In this document: in pieces, positions 9,224 to 17,502 of the stretch
How positions within the stretch are numbered: position 1 is the stretch's first letter
How the letters are laid out: each line of letters begins with the position of its first letter
NCBI RefSeq assembly: GCF_052055485.1
Contig: NZ_CP197171.1
Span: 1,550,001 to 1,614,000, forward strand
Origin: Amphibacillus sp052055485
GTDB taxonomy: Bacteria; Bacillota; Bacilli; Bacillales; Amphibacillaceae
Length of the DNA: 64,000 bases
Reading direction: 5' to 3'
Notes under the pieces: generated by a model
Databases searched by the model: none
The model's input: only the letters and a program-made list of their open reading frames with translations
What the model was told of the DNA's origin: nothing
Translations under genes and position numbers: made by a program

Positions 9224-9246
9224 TCATAATGGAGATTGCAAACACT

Positions 9247-9281
9247 GCCCTAAAGCGAGTCAAACAGCTTTAGGGCTTTTT
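9247..9281 (+). terminator. Rho-independent terminator after yesL-like gene
   Basis: Perfect 10-bp stem GCCCTAAAGC (9247-9256) / GCTTTAGGGC (9267-9276), then TTTTT. Confidence 0.92.
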
Positions 9282-9648
9282 GGTATGGTTAATTAGTTAA
9301 CGCCATCTAATGGATAAATGATTAGCAAAGGTAATTAATATAAATATTAAGTTTATCATTTCTTTAAAATGAGGGGATTAGTTAGACATGGGTATTATTA
9401 TGGTTGCAATGGTCTTTTTCGAACGACCTAAAGCTCCCCCTACTTTAAGTGATAAAGTTAATTCTATTCTTTTATTATAGGTAAGCATTTGTGAAACTCG
9501 AAGCAACAATGGTTTTCGATAGGGAGAGTAATCGTTGACTCACTAATTGCATGTAGAGTAACTTTTCAAAAAGTTTATATTTTGGGAAGAACTAAGAAGG
9601 AGACAACCCCCTTTGTGAATAGGTATTTTTGCGTTTTTTAAAAAACTA
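9282..9648. other. Intergenic region, no gene seen
   Basis: AT-rich sequence without a convincing reading frame, repeat or hairpin. It separates the yesL terminator from the second importer promoter. Confidence 0.4.
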
Positions 9649-9677
9649 TTGACTCGTAACCGTTTTCAGGATAAAAT
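9649..9677 (+). promoter_or_regulatory. Promoter of second importer operon with embedded cre site
   Basis: TTGACT (9649-9654) and TAAAAT (9672-9677) with a 17-bp spacer. The spacer holds, on the minus strand, TGAAAACGGTTACG (9655-9668), matching 13 of 14 positions of the Bacillus cre consensus TGWAANCGNTNWCA. CcpA bound here would block RNA polymerase, giving carbon catabolite repression. A second motif, TTAACGGTAAC, follows at about 9690-9700. Confidence 0.8.
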
Positions 9678-9748
9678 AAATTTATTAGCTTAACGGTAAC
9701 CTAATTTAAGCTGAAAAATAATTTAAATTAAGGAAGGGTGTTAAAGTA

Positions 9749-11101
9749 ATGAATAGAAAATTTATGACTTTATTACTAAGTATTCTGATGCTTCTATTTT
9801 TAGTTGCTTGTGGTTCAGATGATGGAGCCACAAACGATACAGATCAAGATGACACAAATGGTGAACTTCCTGCTTCTGAAGCATGGAAAGAGTTAGATCC
9901 TGAAGAGATAGAAGGAGATTTAGTTGTTATTACTCACCGGACAGATATCGTTGATTCTGTTTATCAAGATTATAAAACAGAATTTGAAGAGAAGTATCCA
10001 AATGTAACGGTTCAATTTGAAGCATTATCAGATTATGGTGGAGAAATTATGCCACGTATTAATACACAAGATTTTGGTGATGTTCAATATTTACCAATTC
10101 AATTGCCAATTGAAGATATCCCTAATTTCTTTGAGCCGATGGGTTCATTAGCGGATATAGGAGATGAGTATTTAGGGGTAGATGAGCGTGCTGTTAATGA
10201 CACGGTCTATGGTATCCCAATCGCACTCACTTATACTGGTGTTATTTATAATCAGGCTGTCTTTGAAGAAGCTGGTGTAGAAGAATTACCAACAACACAA
10301 GATGAATTCTTAGAAGCACTGCGTTTAGTTCAAGATAACACAGATGCTATTCCATTATACACAAATTACGGTGACGCATGGCCATTACCACAGTGGGAAG
10401 GTGCAGTTACTTCAACAGCGGGTGACGAAGATTATTATAACGTTGATATGTTAGATGATCCACGTCCATTTGATCCGGGTGACCCACACTATGAGCACTA
10501 TAAATTAATGTATGACATAACAGAAGAAGGTTTAATTGAATCTGATCCATTAACGACGGATTGGGAATCATCTAAAGTGATGATGAACAATGGTGAAATT
10601 GCAACGATGGTACTAGGTTCTTGGGCTTTAGAACAAATTCAAGATGCGGGTCCAAATGCTGATGATATTGCAATTATGGCGTTTCCTTCAGATGCAGAAC
10701 GCACATTATTCTCAATGGGTGCGGATATGAATATTTCAGTAAGTCAATTTAGTGATAACAAAGAGGCAGCTTTTGCATGGGTTGATTATTTCATTCATGA
10801 ATCTGGTTATGCAGTTGAGCAAGCAGGTGGTATCAGTGCTTCAGTTGATGCACCACTTCCAGATGCATTAGTTGAGGCAGAAGAGGCAGGGGCTGAATTT
10901 GTTATGCTAACGCCATCTCCAGAAGATAAACTAGGCTTACTTGATGAGATTGATAAAGAATCAGAGGTTGGTCTTTGGTTAGAAGATGAGAAACAAATTT
11001 TAATTGAAGCAGCAATTGGAAATAGGGATGAATCATTTGACGATATTATGGAAAGATGGAATGACGCTTGGGAAGCGGCTTTCAACAAAATAGCAGAATA
11101 G
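9749..11101 (+). CDS. Sugar ABC transporter substrate-binding lipoprotein
   Basis: 450-aa family 1 solute-binding protein. A type II signal peptide (MNRKFMTLLLSILMLLFLVAC) has the lipobox LVAC with lipidated Cys21, followed by an acidic linker rich in Asp and Thr. The mature domain shows SBP features such as VITHRTDIVDS, the YGIPIAL strand and PLTTDWESSKVMMNNGEIA. It is acidic, as in salt- or alkali-adapted bacilli. First gene of an operon with two permeases and a GH130_2 phosphorylase; likely ligand is beta-1,4-mannooligosaccharide. Paralogous to the truncated protein at the window start. Confidence 0.93.
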   Translation: MNRKFMTLLLSILMLLFLVACGSDDGATNDTDQDDTNGELPASEAWKELDPEEIEGDLVVITHRTDIVDSVYQDYKTEFEEKYPNVTVQFEALSDYGGEIMPRINTQDFGDVQYLPIQLPIEDIPNFFEPMGSLADIGDEYLGVDERAVNDTVYGIPIALTYTGVIYNQAVFEEAGVEELPTTQDEFLEALRLVQDNTDAIPLYTNYGDAWPLPQWEGAVTSTAGDEDYYNVDMLDDPRPFDPGDPHYEHYKLMYDITEEGLIESDPLTTDWESSKVMMNNGEIATMVLGSWALEQIQDAGPNADDIAIMAFPSDAERTLFSMGADMNISVSQFSDNKEAAFAWVDYFIHESGYAVEQAGGISASVDAPLPDALVEAEEAGAEFVMLTPSPEDKLGLLDEIDKESEVGLWLEDEKQILIEAAIGNRDESFDDIMERWNDAWEAAFNKIAE

Positions 11102-11120
11102 ATTTCTCTTTGTGAAGATT

Positions 11121-11157
11121 GAGGAGAGTACATGATCAGTACTTTCCTCAAAGTACT
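11121..11157 (+). other. Two mutually exclusive hairpins after binding-protein gene
   Basis: Hairpin 1 is GAGGAGAGTAC (11121-11131) with GTACTTTCCTC (11139-11149), 11 bp with one G-U. Hairpin 2 is AGTACTTT (11138-11145) with AAAGTACT (11150-11157), 8 bp with a CCTC tetraloop. They share 11139-11145 and cannot form together. No T-run follows. The place matches hairpin 914-937. Confidence 0.6.
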
Positions 11158-11190
11158 TTAATGTTTGAAAAATACAGGGAGGTGCAGCAC

Positions 11191-12069
11191 TTGTTTAGTT
11201 TATCTAAATTTTCTTATGGGACCCAGAAGAAAATAATTATCATTGCTTTTTTAATTGTACCACTTGGCCTGTTAGGAACATTTGCTTTTTTACCTGTTTT
11301 TAATATGTTTTGGTATAGTTTTACCGATTGGAATGGATATAGTGCAATGGAATTTGTCGGGATAGAGAATTATAAGACAATCTTTACAAATCCAGAATAC
11401 TTTAGGGTCTTTAGTGTCAGTTTGTATTACTTTTTTGCAACATTTATTCAGTTAGCAATTGCTTTATACTTTGCTACGATTTTATCATTTGAAGTCAAAT
11501 TTAAAAACTTCTTCAAAGGTGTTATTTTTTTCCCGTATTTATTAAATGGTGTCGCGATTGGTTTTATGTTCTTGTTCTTCTTTAGACCAGATGGAACACT
11601 TGATACACTTCTTGCTGCAGTTGGTTTAGAAGGATTTGTTACTCAATGGTTAGGAAATCCAAATGTCATAAATTATTCTTTAGCAGGTGTATCCGTTTGG
11701 CGCTATATGGGCTTTAACTTTATTATTTTCTTAGGAGCGATTTCTTCGATTCCTGGTGAAATTTATGAAGCTGCACAAATAGATGGTGCGAATCGTTGGC
11801 AACAATTTAGGCACATTATTTTTCCTAGTATTAAGATCATTATTTCTTTAAACCTAATTCTAGCTGTTAGTGGTGCGTTAAGTGCTTTTGAAATTCCGTA
11901 TATTATGACTGGTGGAGCTAACGGTAGTTCAACATTCGTTATTCAAACCGTTGATACTGCGTTTAAATATGGAAAAATTGGTTTAGGTTCTGCAATGGCT
12001 GTTGTTCTGTTATTTATTGTTTTAATTGTGACAGGTATTCAAAGAAAGTATTTTGGCGAGGGGGATTGA
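11191..12069 (+). CDS. Sugar ABC transporter permease (MalF/UgpA type)
   Basis: 292-aa membrane subunit paralogous to 991-1908; both share the NPEYFRVFSVSLYY-type segment, FKNFFKG, and the EAA loop EAAQIDGANRWQQF. The TTG at 11191 is chosen as start because AGGGAGGTG lies 6 nt upstream and translation then begins at the same place as in the paralogue. A longer frame from TTG 11119 would start inside the intercistronic hairpins. The next permease gene begins 1 nt after the stop. Imports mannooligosaccharides by inference; the ATPase is not in the window. Confidence 0.92.
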   Translation: MFSLSKFSYGTQKKIIIIAFLIVPLGLLGTFAFLPVFNMFWYSFTDWNGYSAMEFVGIENYKTIFTNPEYFRVFSVSLYYFFATFIQLAIALYFATILSFEVKFKNFFKGVIFFPYLLNGVAIGFMFLFFFRPDGTLDTLLAAVGLEGFVTQWLGNPNVINYSLAGVSVWRYMGFNFIIFLGAISSIPGEIYEAAQIDGANRWQQFRHIIFPSIKIIISLNLILAVSGALSAFEIPYIMTGGANGSSTFVIQTVDTAFKYGKIGLGSAMAVVLLFIVLIVTGIQRKYFGEGD

Positions 12070-12070
12070 G

Positions 12071-12904
12071 ATGTACAAATTTAAACGTTCATTAGGTGTT
12101 TTTGGGAAATATGGTTCCTTATTAATTGGCGCATTTGTTGCGATCATCCCAATCGTCGCTATTTTCTTTGCCTCATTTAAAACAGGGACAGAATATGCAA
12201 CAACGGGACCATTAGTGCCTCCAAGTGATTGGACTAACTTTGGAAATTATCATAGAGCTTTCGTTGAGGGGAATATGTTGACCGGTTTTAAAAATACTGT
12301 GATCATTTTGATTATTTCAGTAATCGGGACAACTTTAATTGGATCAATGGTAGCTTTTGTTTTGCATAGATTTGAATTTAAAGGAAGCAAATATATCTTA
12401 GGTGCATTTTTACTGGCGACGCTAATACCAGCTGTAACAACACAAGTAGCTACCTTCCAAATCATTCACTCATTAGGTTTATTTAATACGATTTGGGCAG
12501 CGATCATTCTTTACTTAGGAACAGATATTATTGCAGTCTATGTATTTTTACAGTTTATGGACTCCATTTCTGTTTCGTTGGATGAATCAGCTATGTTGGA
12601 TGGCGCGTCTTACTTTACGATTTATCGAAAAATTGTCTTGCCATTGTTGAAACCGGCAATTGTGACAGTATTTATTATTAAGGGTGTTAATGTTTACAAT
12701 GACTTTTATACGCCATTTCTGTATATGCCAAAGACAGATTTGCAAGTGATTTCTACATCACTATTTAAATTCCAAGGACCATTTGGAGCGCAATGGGAAG
12801 TGATCACTGCTGGTGTTATGATTGCAATTATCCCTACATTGATTGCTTTTCTATTTTTACAAAAGTACATCTATAATGGCTTAACCAGTGGTTCAGTAAA
12901 ATAA
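12071..12904 (+). CDS. Sugar ABC transporter permease (MalG/UgpE type)
   Basis: 277 aa, paralogue of 1912-2745 with the same length and the same GLTSGSVK-type C-terminus. EAA-type loop ESAMLDGASYFTIYRKI is at about residue 175. ATG 12071 is chosen because AGGGGG lies 6 nt upstream; the frame is open from a TTG at 12053 that overlaps the upstream gene. Forms the membrane pore with the 11191 product. A GH130_2 gene follows after 28 bp, in the same operon. Confidence 0.93.
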   Translation: MYKFKRSLGVFGKYGSLLIGAFVAIIPIVAIFFASFKTGTEYATTGPLVPPSDWTNFGNYHRAFVEGNMLTGFKNTVIILIISVIGTTLIGSMVAFVLHRFEFKGSKYILGAFLLATLIPAVTTQVATFQIIHSLGLFNTIWAAIILYLGTDIIAVYVFLQFMDSISVSLDESAMLDGASYFTIYRKIVLPLLKPAIVTVFIIKGVNVYNDFYTPFLYMPKTDLQVISTSLFKFQGPFGAQWEVITAGVMIAIIPTLIAFLFLQKYIYNGLTSGSVK

Positions 12905-12932
12905 AGATATGATATAAAGAAGGGATGTTAAT

Positions 12933-13955
12933 ATGTCTAATGTAAAAATCATTTCAGAAAATTTACCCAACATGCCATGGCAAGATAAGCCGGAAGGACA
13001 TCATGCGCCTGTTTGGCGTCATCATGCAAATCCAGTTATTGATCGAAATCCTGCTGAACAAATTTCGCGTATTTTTAATAGTGCTGTTATCGGCTATGAA
13101 GGCAAATTTATTGGTGTTTTCCGAGCTGAAACAACCAATGGCCGCCCACATTTACATTTAGGTTATAGTGATGATGCACTAGATTGGAAGATTGATCAAG
13201 AACGGATAGAATTTATTGATGAAAGCGGGAATAAGTTCCAACCCAAATATGCCTATGATCCTCGCTTACTAAAGGTGGAAGATACCTATTATATTATTTG
13301 GTGTACAGATTTTTATGGTGCTTCAATTGGTTTAGCTGAAACGAAGGACTTCAAAACATTCACCCGTCTAGAGAATCCGTTTTTACCATTCAACCGTAAT
13401 GGTGTCTTGTTTCCCCGCAAAGTAAATGGTCATTATATTATGTTGTCACGTCCAAGTGACAGTGGGCATACGCCATTTGGGGATATCTTTTTGAGCGAAA
13501 GCCCAGATCTTAAGTACTGGGGAAAACACCGCCATGTCATGGGTACAGGTGGAGATGGCTGGTGGCAAAACGTTAAGATTGGTGGTGGACCAGCCCCTAT
13601 TGAAACAACAGAAGGCTGGTTGATGTTCTATCATGGGGTGACGGGTACATGTAATGGTTTTGTCTATAGTATGGGGGTAGCCATTTTAGATTTAGATGAG
13701 CCTTCAAGAGTAAAATATCGATCAAGCAACTTTGTTTTAACACCGGAAGAAAGCTATGAAACAACCGGTTTTGTCGACAATGTTATTTTTCCCTGTGCAA
13801 CATTACATGATGCTGAATCAGGGAAAATTGCAATCTACTATGGTGCTGCTGATACTAGAGTAGGTTTAGCATATACAACAGTAGATGAGATTATTGCCTA
13901 TGCAAAAGCTAATCATGAAGACGTCGCAGATGACAAAGAAATCGGTAGAATGTAA
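12933..13955 (+). CDS. Beta-1,4-mannooligosaccharide phosphorylase (GH130_2)
   Basis: 340-aa beta-propeller phosphorylase of GH130 subfamily 2. Seen: WRHHANPVIDRNP near residue 28, FNSAVIGYEGKFIGVFRAE, the general-acid Asp109 in AYDPRLL, and IGGGPAPIETTEGWL. It should remove the non-reducing mannose of beta-1,4-mannooligosaccharides with phosphate, giving mannose 1-phosphate (EC 2.4.1.319). Last gene of the second importer operon, AAGGGATG site before ATG, followed by a terminator. It complements the GH130_1 enzyme at 5930, which acts on the epimerised disaccharide. No phosphomannomutase is seen in the window. Confidence 0.92.
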   Translation: MSNVKIISENLPNMPWQDKPEGHHAPVWRHHANPVIDRNPAEQISRIFNSAVIGYEGKFIGVFRAETTNGRPHLHLGYSDDALDWKIDQERIEFIDESGNKFQPKYAYDPRLLKVEDTYYIIWCTDFYGASIGLAETKDFKTFTRLENPFLPFNRNGVLFPRKVNGHYIMLSRPSDSGHTPFGDIFLSESPDLKYWGKHRHVMGTGGDGWWQNVKIGGGPAPIETTEGWLMFYHGVTGTCNGFVYSMGVAILDLDEPSRVKYRSSNFVLTPEESYETTGFVDNVIFPCATLHDAESGKIAIYYGAADTRVGLAYTTVDEIIAYAKANHEDVADDKEIGRM

Positions 13956-13967
13956 AAGGAATAAAAG

Positions 13968-14010
13968 AGCTAGGAAGGTATTGTCGATCGGTACTTTTCT
14001 AGCTTTTCTT
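13968..14010 (+). terminator. Terminator after GH130_2 gene
   Basis: AGCTAGGAAGGTA (13968-13980) pairs, with mismatches, with TACTTTTCTAGCT (13992-14004), followed by TTTCTT. Confidence 0.7.
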
Positions 14011-14045
14011 ACACATGAGGAAAGGAAATGGCTTTGGTGGGACGA

Positions 14046-14606
14046 GTAATCGCAGCAATGTTGTCAGGTTAATAAAATCGATTAAGTAAATCCATTTCAA
14101 AATGATAAATCGCATGCTAAGATTCAAATATTAAGGATCGGTGCTTTCTACTACAGGTGGATGCTTTCCGCTAGCTTTTGTAGCCTAATGCGCTACAAAA
14201 GTGGATCTTCAACTCATCCTCGAAAATAAAAAGCGATTTTCTTCGTGCGATGTCTCGCTGACGGAGTTTTCCTTGTCTTATTTCCGCTGGAGTCACCACC
14301 TTTCGTCCAATCACCTAAATGGATCTGTTGTATGGGTGAATCCTATTTTAATTTGGCTTATGTTTAGTTGTCCCTTCTTTAAGATAAGAAAATGATGGAA
14401 TGAAATCGAGTATCAACTTTAATACAAATGAAAGTCAAACCAGCTAGCGAAGGAAAAACACGCAGACTCCTGTGGGAAAAGCGTGAGCTTGAGATCCACT
14501 TTGACAAGTGTTTTTTGCTTGGCAAAGTTAGCTCAAGCCACGCCCACGGAAAGCGTAGTGTTTTTCCATAGCGGGCGTCTTAACCTGACAACATTGGTAA
14601 TCGCAG
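14046..14606. mobile_element. MITE-like non-autonomous element, copy A
   Basis: The element 14056-14596 (541 bp) is bounded by perfect 16-bp terminal inverted repeats, CAATGTTGTCAGGTTA (14056-14071) and TAACCTGACAACATTG (14581-14596). These are flanked by an identical 10-bp direct repeat GTAATCGCAG (14046-14055 and 14597-14606), a target-site duplication. It codes for no transposase. Inside are a 9-bp hairpin (TTTTGTAGC/GCTACAAAA, 14176-14200) and a 62-bp module (14217-14278) that recurs three times in copy B at 48746-49613. It sits between GH130_2 and the GH113 genes. Confidence 0.85.
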
Positions 14607-14966
14607 TCCCAAGAAAGTTATTTAATGAAGCAGAAATTTTAAAGACTTTAGAAAATCGAATAGAAGCATTCTATCTAGCTTTTTGCAGTGAAGGCTAATT
14701 TAAAACACGTGATAGGGCTCTTCTATCTGTTTTTGATGATCGTGCAAGTATAAAAAAGCTCTTCGAATAGGTTCCGCAAATCTAGGGCTCAGAGAAAAGA
14801 CACCTACAATTATTCATGTGATGTAAATACTTCACAGCTTTCCTTAGTGTGGTTATTCACCTCTGTGAAAATCATTTGTGGGAACGCTGGAATCAGCCTA
14901 TCTGTGTGCAATTAAAAAGAAGAATGAACGCTTGTTTTTCTTAACAAAATGTCTGGAGGAATTAAC
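14607..14966. other. Intergenic region before GH113 genes
   Basis: No gene or clear repeat is seen. The sequence probably holds the promoter for the two GH113 genes, but no box pair is convincing enough to place it. Confidence 0.35.
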
Positions 14967-15896
14967 ATGGAATTTATTAAAGGTTTTACCTTTGGCTGGG
15001 ATAGTCAGAAGGGTTATTTTAAAACAGAACGGGCAAAAGAGAGTTTACGTTTAATGCAAGAACGAACGGCAAGTGAGTACTGTATTATTGCTTTGACTGC
15101 TCTACAAGAGACAGCACATACAACTGAAATTGATTATAAGGGATTACATATGGTTGATGACGATGAGTTAATAGAAATGATTGAATATGCCAAATCACTT
15201 GGGCTTAAGGTGATTTTAAAGCCAACAGTGAATTGTAAAGATGGAACATGGCGTGCCCATATTAATTTCTTTGACACTGATGTTCCTTGTGAACCTAAAT
15301 GGGGTGATTGGTTTGCAAGCTATAGGGATTATCAAAAGCATTATGCAAGAATAGCTGAGAAAACAGCATGTGACATGTTTATCGTCGGTTGTGAAATGGT
15401 TCAAACAGAACGAAAAGAAGCTTACTGGCGTCAATTAATTGCCGAAGTTCGTCAAGAATATCAAGGTTTAGTTACTTATAATACGGACAAATACCAAGAG
15501 GATAATGTAACATTTTGGGATGCACTTGATCTTATTTCTTCAAGTGGTTATTATCCAATCAATGATTGGGAAAATCAATTGGATCGAATTGAGGCAGTGA
15601 TTAAGAAATATGATAAGCCATTTTTCTTTGCTGAAGCAGGTTGTCCCAGTCGGTCAGGTTCAGCGATGATTCCAAACGATTGGGCGCTAGAAGGATCAGT
15701 TAATCTGCAGGAACAAGCCGATTATTATCAGGTGATGTTTGAGCAAACAAAGAGGAGATCATGGGTCGGTGGTTTTGGCTTATGGGATTGGCAAACTTAT
15801 TTGCACGATGAAAGTGAAGTTGAACAGAATGATGATTATGGTGTCTATGGCAAGCCAGCAGAGCAAATAATTAAAACTTATTATCAATCACGTTAA
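14967..15896 (+). CDS. GH113 endo-beta-1,4-mannanase
   Basis: 309-aa (beta/alpha)8 hydrolase of family GH113, about the length of the Alicyclobacillus mannanase. Diagnostic features: KGFTFGWDSQKG at the N-terminus, the acid/base Glu143 in IVGCEMVQTE and the nucleophile Glu223 in FFFAEAGCPSRSG, then GGFGLWDWQTYL. ATG 14967 is chosen because the preceding in-frame ATG (14949) lies upstream of the GGAGG site that serves 14967. No signal peptide, so it cuts imported mannooligosaccharides in the cytoplasm. A second GH113 gene follows 22 bp later. Confidence 0.9.
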   Translation: MEFIKGFTFGWDSQKGYFKTERAKESLRLMQERTASEYCIIALTALQETAHTTEIDYKGLHMVDDDELIEMIEYAKSLGLKVILKPTVNCKDGTWRAHINFFDTDVPCEPKWGDWFASYRDYQKHYARIAEKTACDMFIVGCEMVQTERKEAYWRQLIAEVRQEYQGLVTYNTDKYQEDNVTFWDALDLISSSGYYPINDWENQLDRIEAVIKKYDKPFFFAEAGCPSRSGSAMIPNDWALEGSVNLQEQADYYQVMFEQTKRRSWVGGFGLWDWQTYLHDESEVEQNDDYGVYGKPAEQIIKTYYQSR

Positions 15897-15918
15897 ATTT
15901 ATAGAGAGGAAGAAACTC

Positions 15919-16881
15919 ATGCAGGAAATTTTCATCAAGGGAATGACATATGGTTGGGACAGAAAAAGAGGAGATTACCGTACTGAGGAAGCAATTGATT
16001 CATTAAAGAAGTTAAAAGAAACAGGTAGTGAATGGATTGCATTATCCTTTTATACTTATCAGGAAACCTATTGTTCGACCGAGATTTTTTTTGATTATAA
16101 TCATACCATGACAGATCGAGATATTATTTTTGCAGTAGAACGGGCTAAGGAACTTGGCTTGAAAGTATGTTTAAAGCCCGTTGTTAATTCACGAGATCGA
16201 ATTTGGCGTGCTCGAATTGGTTTTCCAGATGAAGCGGAGGATAAGTGGCAGGCATGGTTCCAATCTTATCGTCACTTCCTTAATCACTACGCTGAGCTAG
16301 CAGAAGAGCTTGAATGTGATATGTTTACGATTGGCTGTGAGATGGTGGCAACTGAACATCGGGTCTCTGATTGGAAGCAAGTGATTGCAGAAGTCCGCGA
16401 ACATTATCACGGTCCGATCATCTATAATGCTAATCATGGCAAAGAAGAAGGAGTAGCGTGGTTTAACCATGTCGATTATATTGGAACAAGTGCGTACTAT
16501 CCTGTTGCTGATAAACCGGGTGAAAGTGTTGAAGTGATGAAGGAAAATTGGCAACCTGTTAAAGAAAAGCTGTTAAAGCTACATGAGAAATTTAATAAAC
16601 CGATTGTCTTTGTTGAAATTGGTTGTCGAAGTGCTAAAGGTTGTGCAACGATGCCTTGGGATTTTGAACATGTCGATTTACCGGTTGATCAAGATGAACA
16701 AGCAAACTTTTATCAATCCGTGTTAGAAGTTTTTTGGAAGGAACCATGGTTTGGCGGTTTCTTCTGGTGGGATTGGTCAACGGAGCTCTATCCAAAAAAA
16801 GCAGCTGCTTCAAATTGTGGATTTGATATATATGGTAAGAAGGCAGAAGCAGTGGTAAGAAACTTTTATTTAAACAAGTAA
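15919..16881 (+). CDS. GH113 endo-beta-1,4-mannanase, tandem paralogue
   Basis: 320-aa GH113 enzyme, clearly related to the upstream gene but diverged. Seen: KGMTYGWDRKRGDYRTEEA, acid/base Glu141 in TIGCEMVATE, nucleophile Glu233 in VFVEIGCRSAKG, and GGFFWWDWS. Both catalytic Glu are kept, so both copies should be active; loops differ (for example the region around residues 190-215), suggesting different chain-length or galactose tolerance. Cytoplasmic by lack of a signal peptide. AGAGAGGAAG site before ATG. Confidence 0.9.
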   Translation: MQEIFIKGMTYGWDRKRGDYRTEEAIDSLKKLKETGSEWIALSFYTYQETYCSTEIFFDYNHTMTDRDIIFAVERAKELGLKVCLKPVVNSRDRIWRARIGFPDEAEDKWQAWFQSYRHFLNHYAELAEELECDMFTIGCEMVATEHRVSDWKQVIAEVREHYHGPIIYNANHGKEEGVAWFNHVDYIGTSAYYPVADKPGESVEVMKENWQPVKEKLLKLHEKFNKPIVFVEIGCRSAKGCATMPWDFEHVDLPVDQDEQANFYQSVLEVFWKEPWFGGFFWWDWSTELYPKKAAASNCGFDIYGKKAEAVVRNFYLNK

Positions 16882-17247
16882 AGGGGGCTGTCATATGTCT
16901 AACAATTAAATGCAAAATGTTATCGAGAAATAGTTTATCACAGATAACTGTCTGTAAACTCGGGACAACAGGATCTTGATCATGCAGTTGTTATCTATCG
17001 CATGATGTGGCGATTTGAACTTGTGATTCCACCTAAATAGAGATAAATCGATTTAGTTAGGAGGGAGATCAGGTGAGCTAATGTCCTGATTTACTCAACT
17101 CCCACTGATTGAAGTTTCGTTTTATCCGTGTTCGAAGATTCTATTTTTACAGTACCAGCTATTTTACTAGACTGATAATTAAATTTTGGATATTCGATAA
17201 TCAGGACACAATCGCTTAATCCTGATTAGCAGTATCTCTTTAGAGAA
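16882..17247. other. Intergenic region, no gene seen
   Basis: Only an isolated hairpin, AATCAGGA (17199-17206) / TCCTGATT (17220-17227), is visible. No reading frame or further repeat. Confidence 0.4.
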
Positions 17248-17276
17248 GTCGGATAAGTTATTTGATCCGGCTTTTT
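17248..17276 (+). terminator. Rho-independent terminator
   Basis: GTCGGAT (17248-17254) pairs with ATCCGGC (17265-17271), one G-U, followed by TTTTT. It lies 366 bp after the last GH113 gene and may end its transcript. Confidence 0.65.
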
Positions 17277-17302
17277 GTTTTGTAATTTTGCTTAAAACAC
17301 GA

Positions 17303-17390
17303 AATAGTGTTGTGCTATTTGACTTTTGATATGATAGCTTGCTTGAAATATAGATAGTAACGCTCTATCCGACATTTCGGATAATCAAAA
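17303..17390. repeat. Two degenerate units of the 52-bp hairpin repeat
   Basis: AATAGTGTTGTGCTATTTGAC (from 17303) and GATAGTAACGCTCTATCCGAC (from 17353) match the hairpin core of the arrays at 25869 and 46841, here 50 bp apart. Both lie just upstream of mscL. Confidence 0.6.
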
Positions 17391-17502
17391 CGAGCAAAAA
17401 ACATAGAAGTTATTCTAATTGAATAAACACTTACTTTTGAGTACAATACAATAAAGAATTTTGTATAATAAATAGCTGATATAGAGAAATGGGGAGTAAA
17501 GA

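Noticed and set aside
14201..14698. Two short plus-strand frames (14201-14395 and 14483-14698)
   Set aside because: Both lie in or across the MITE-like element, lack ribosome sites and are explained by its repeats.
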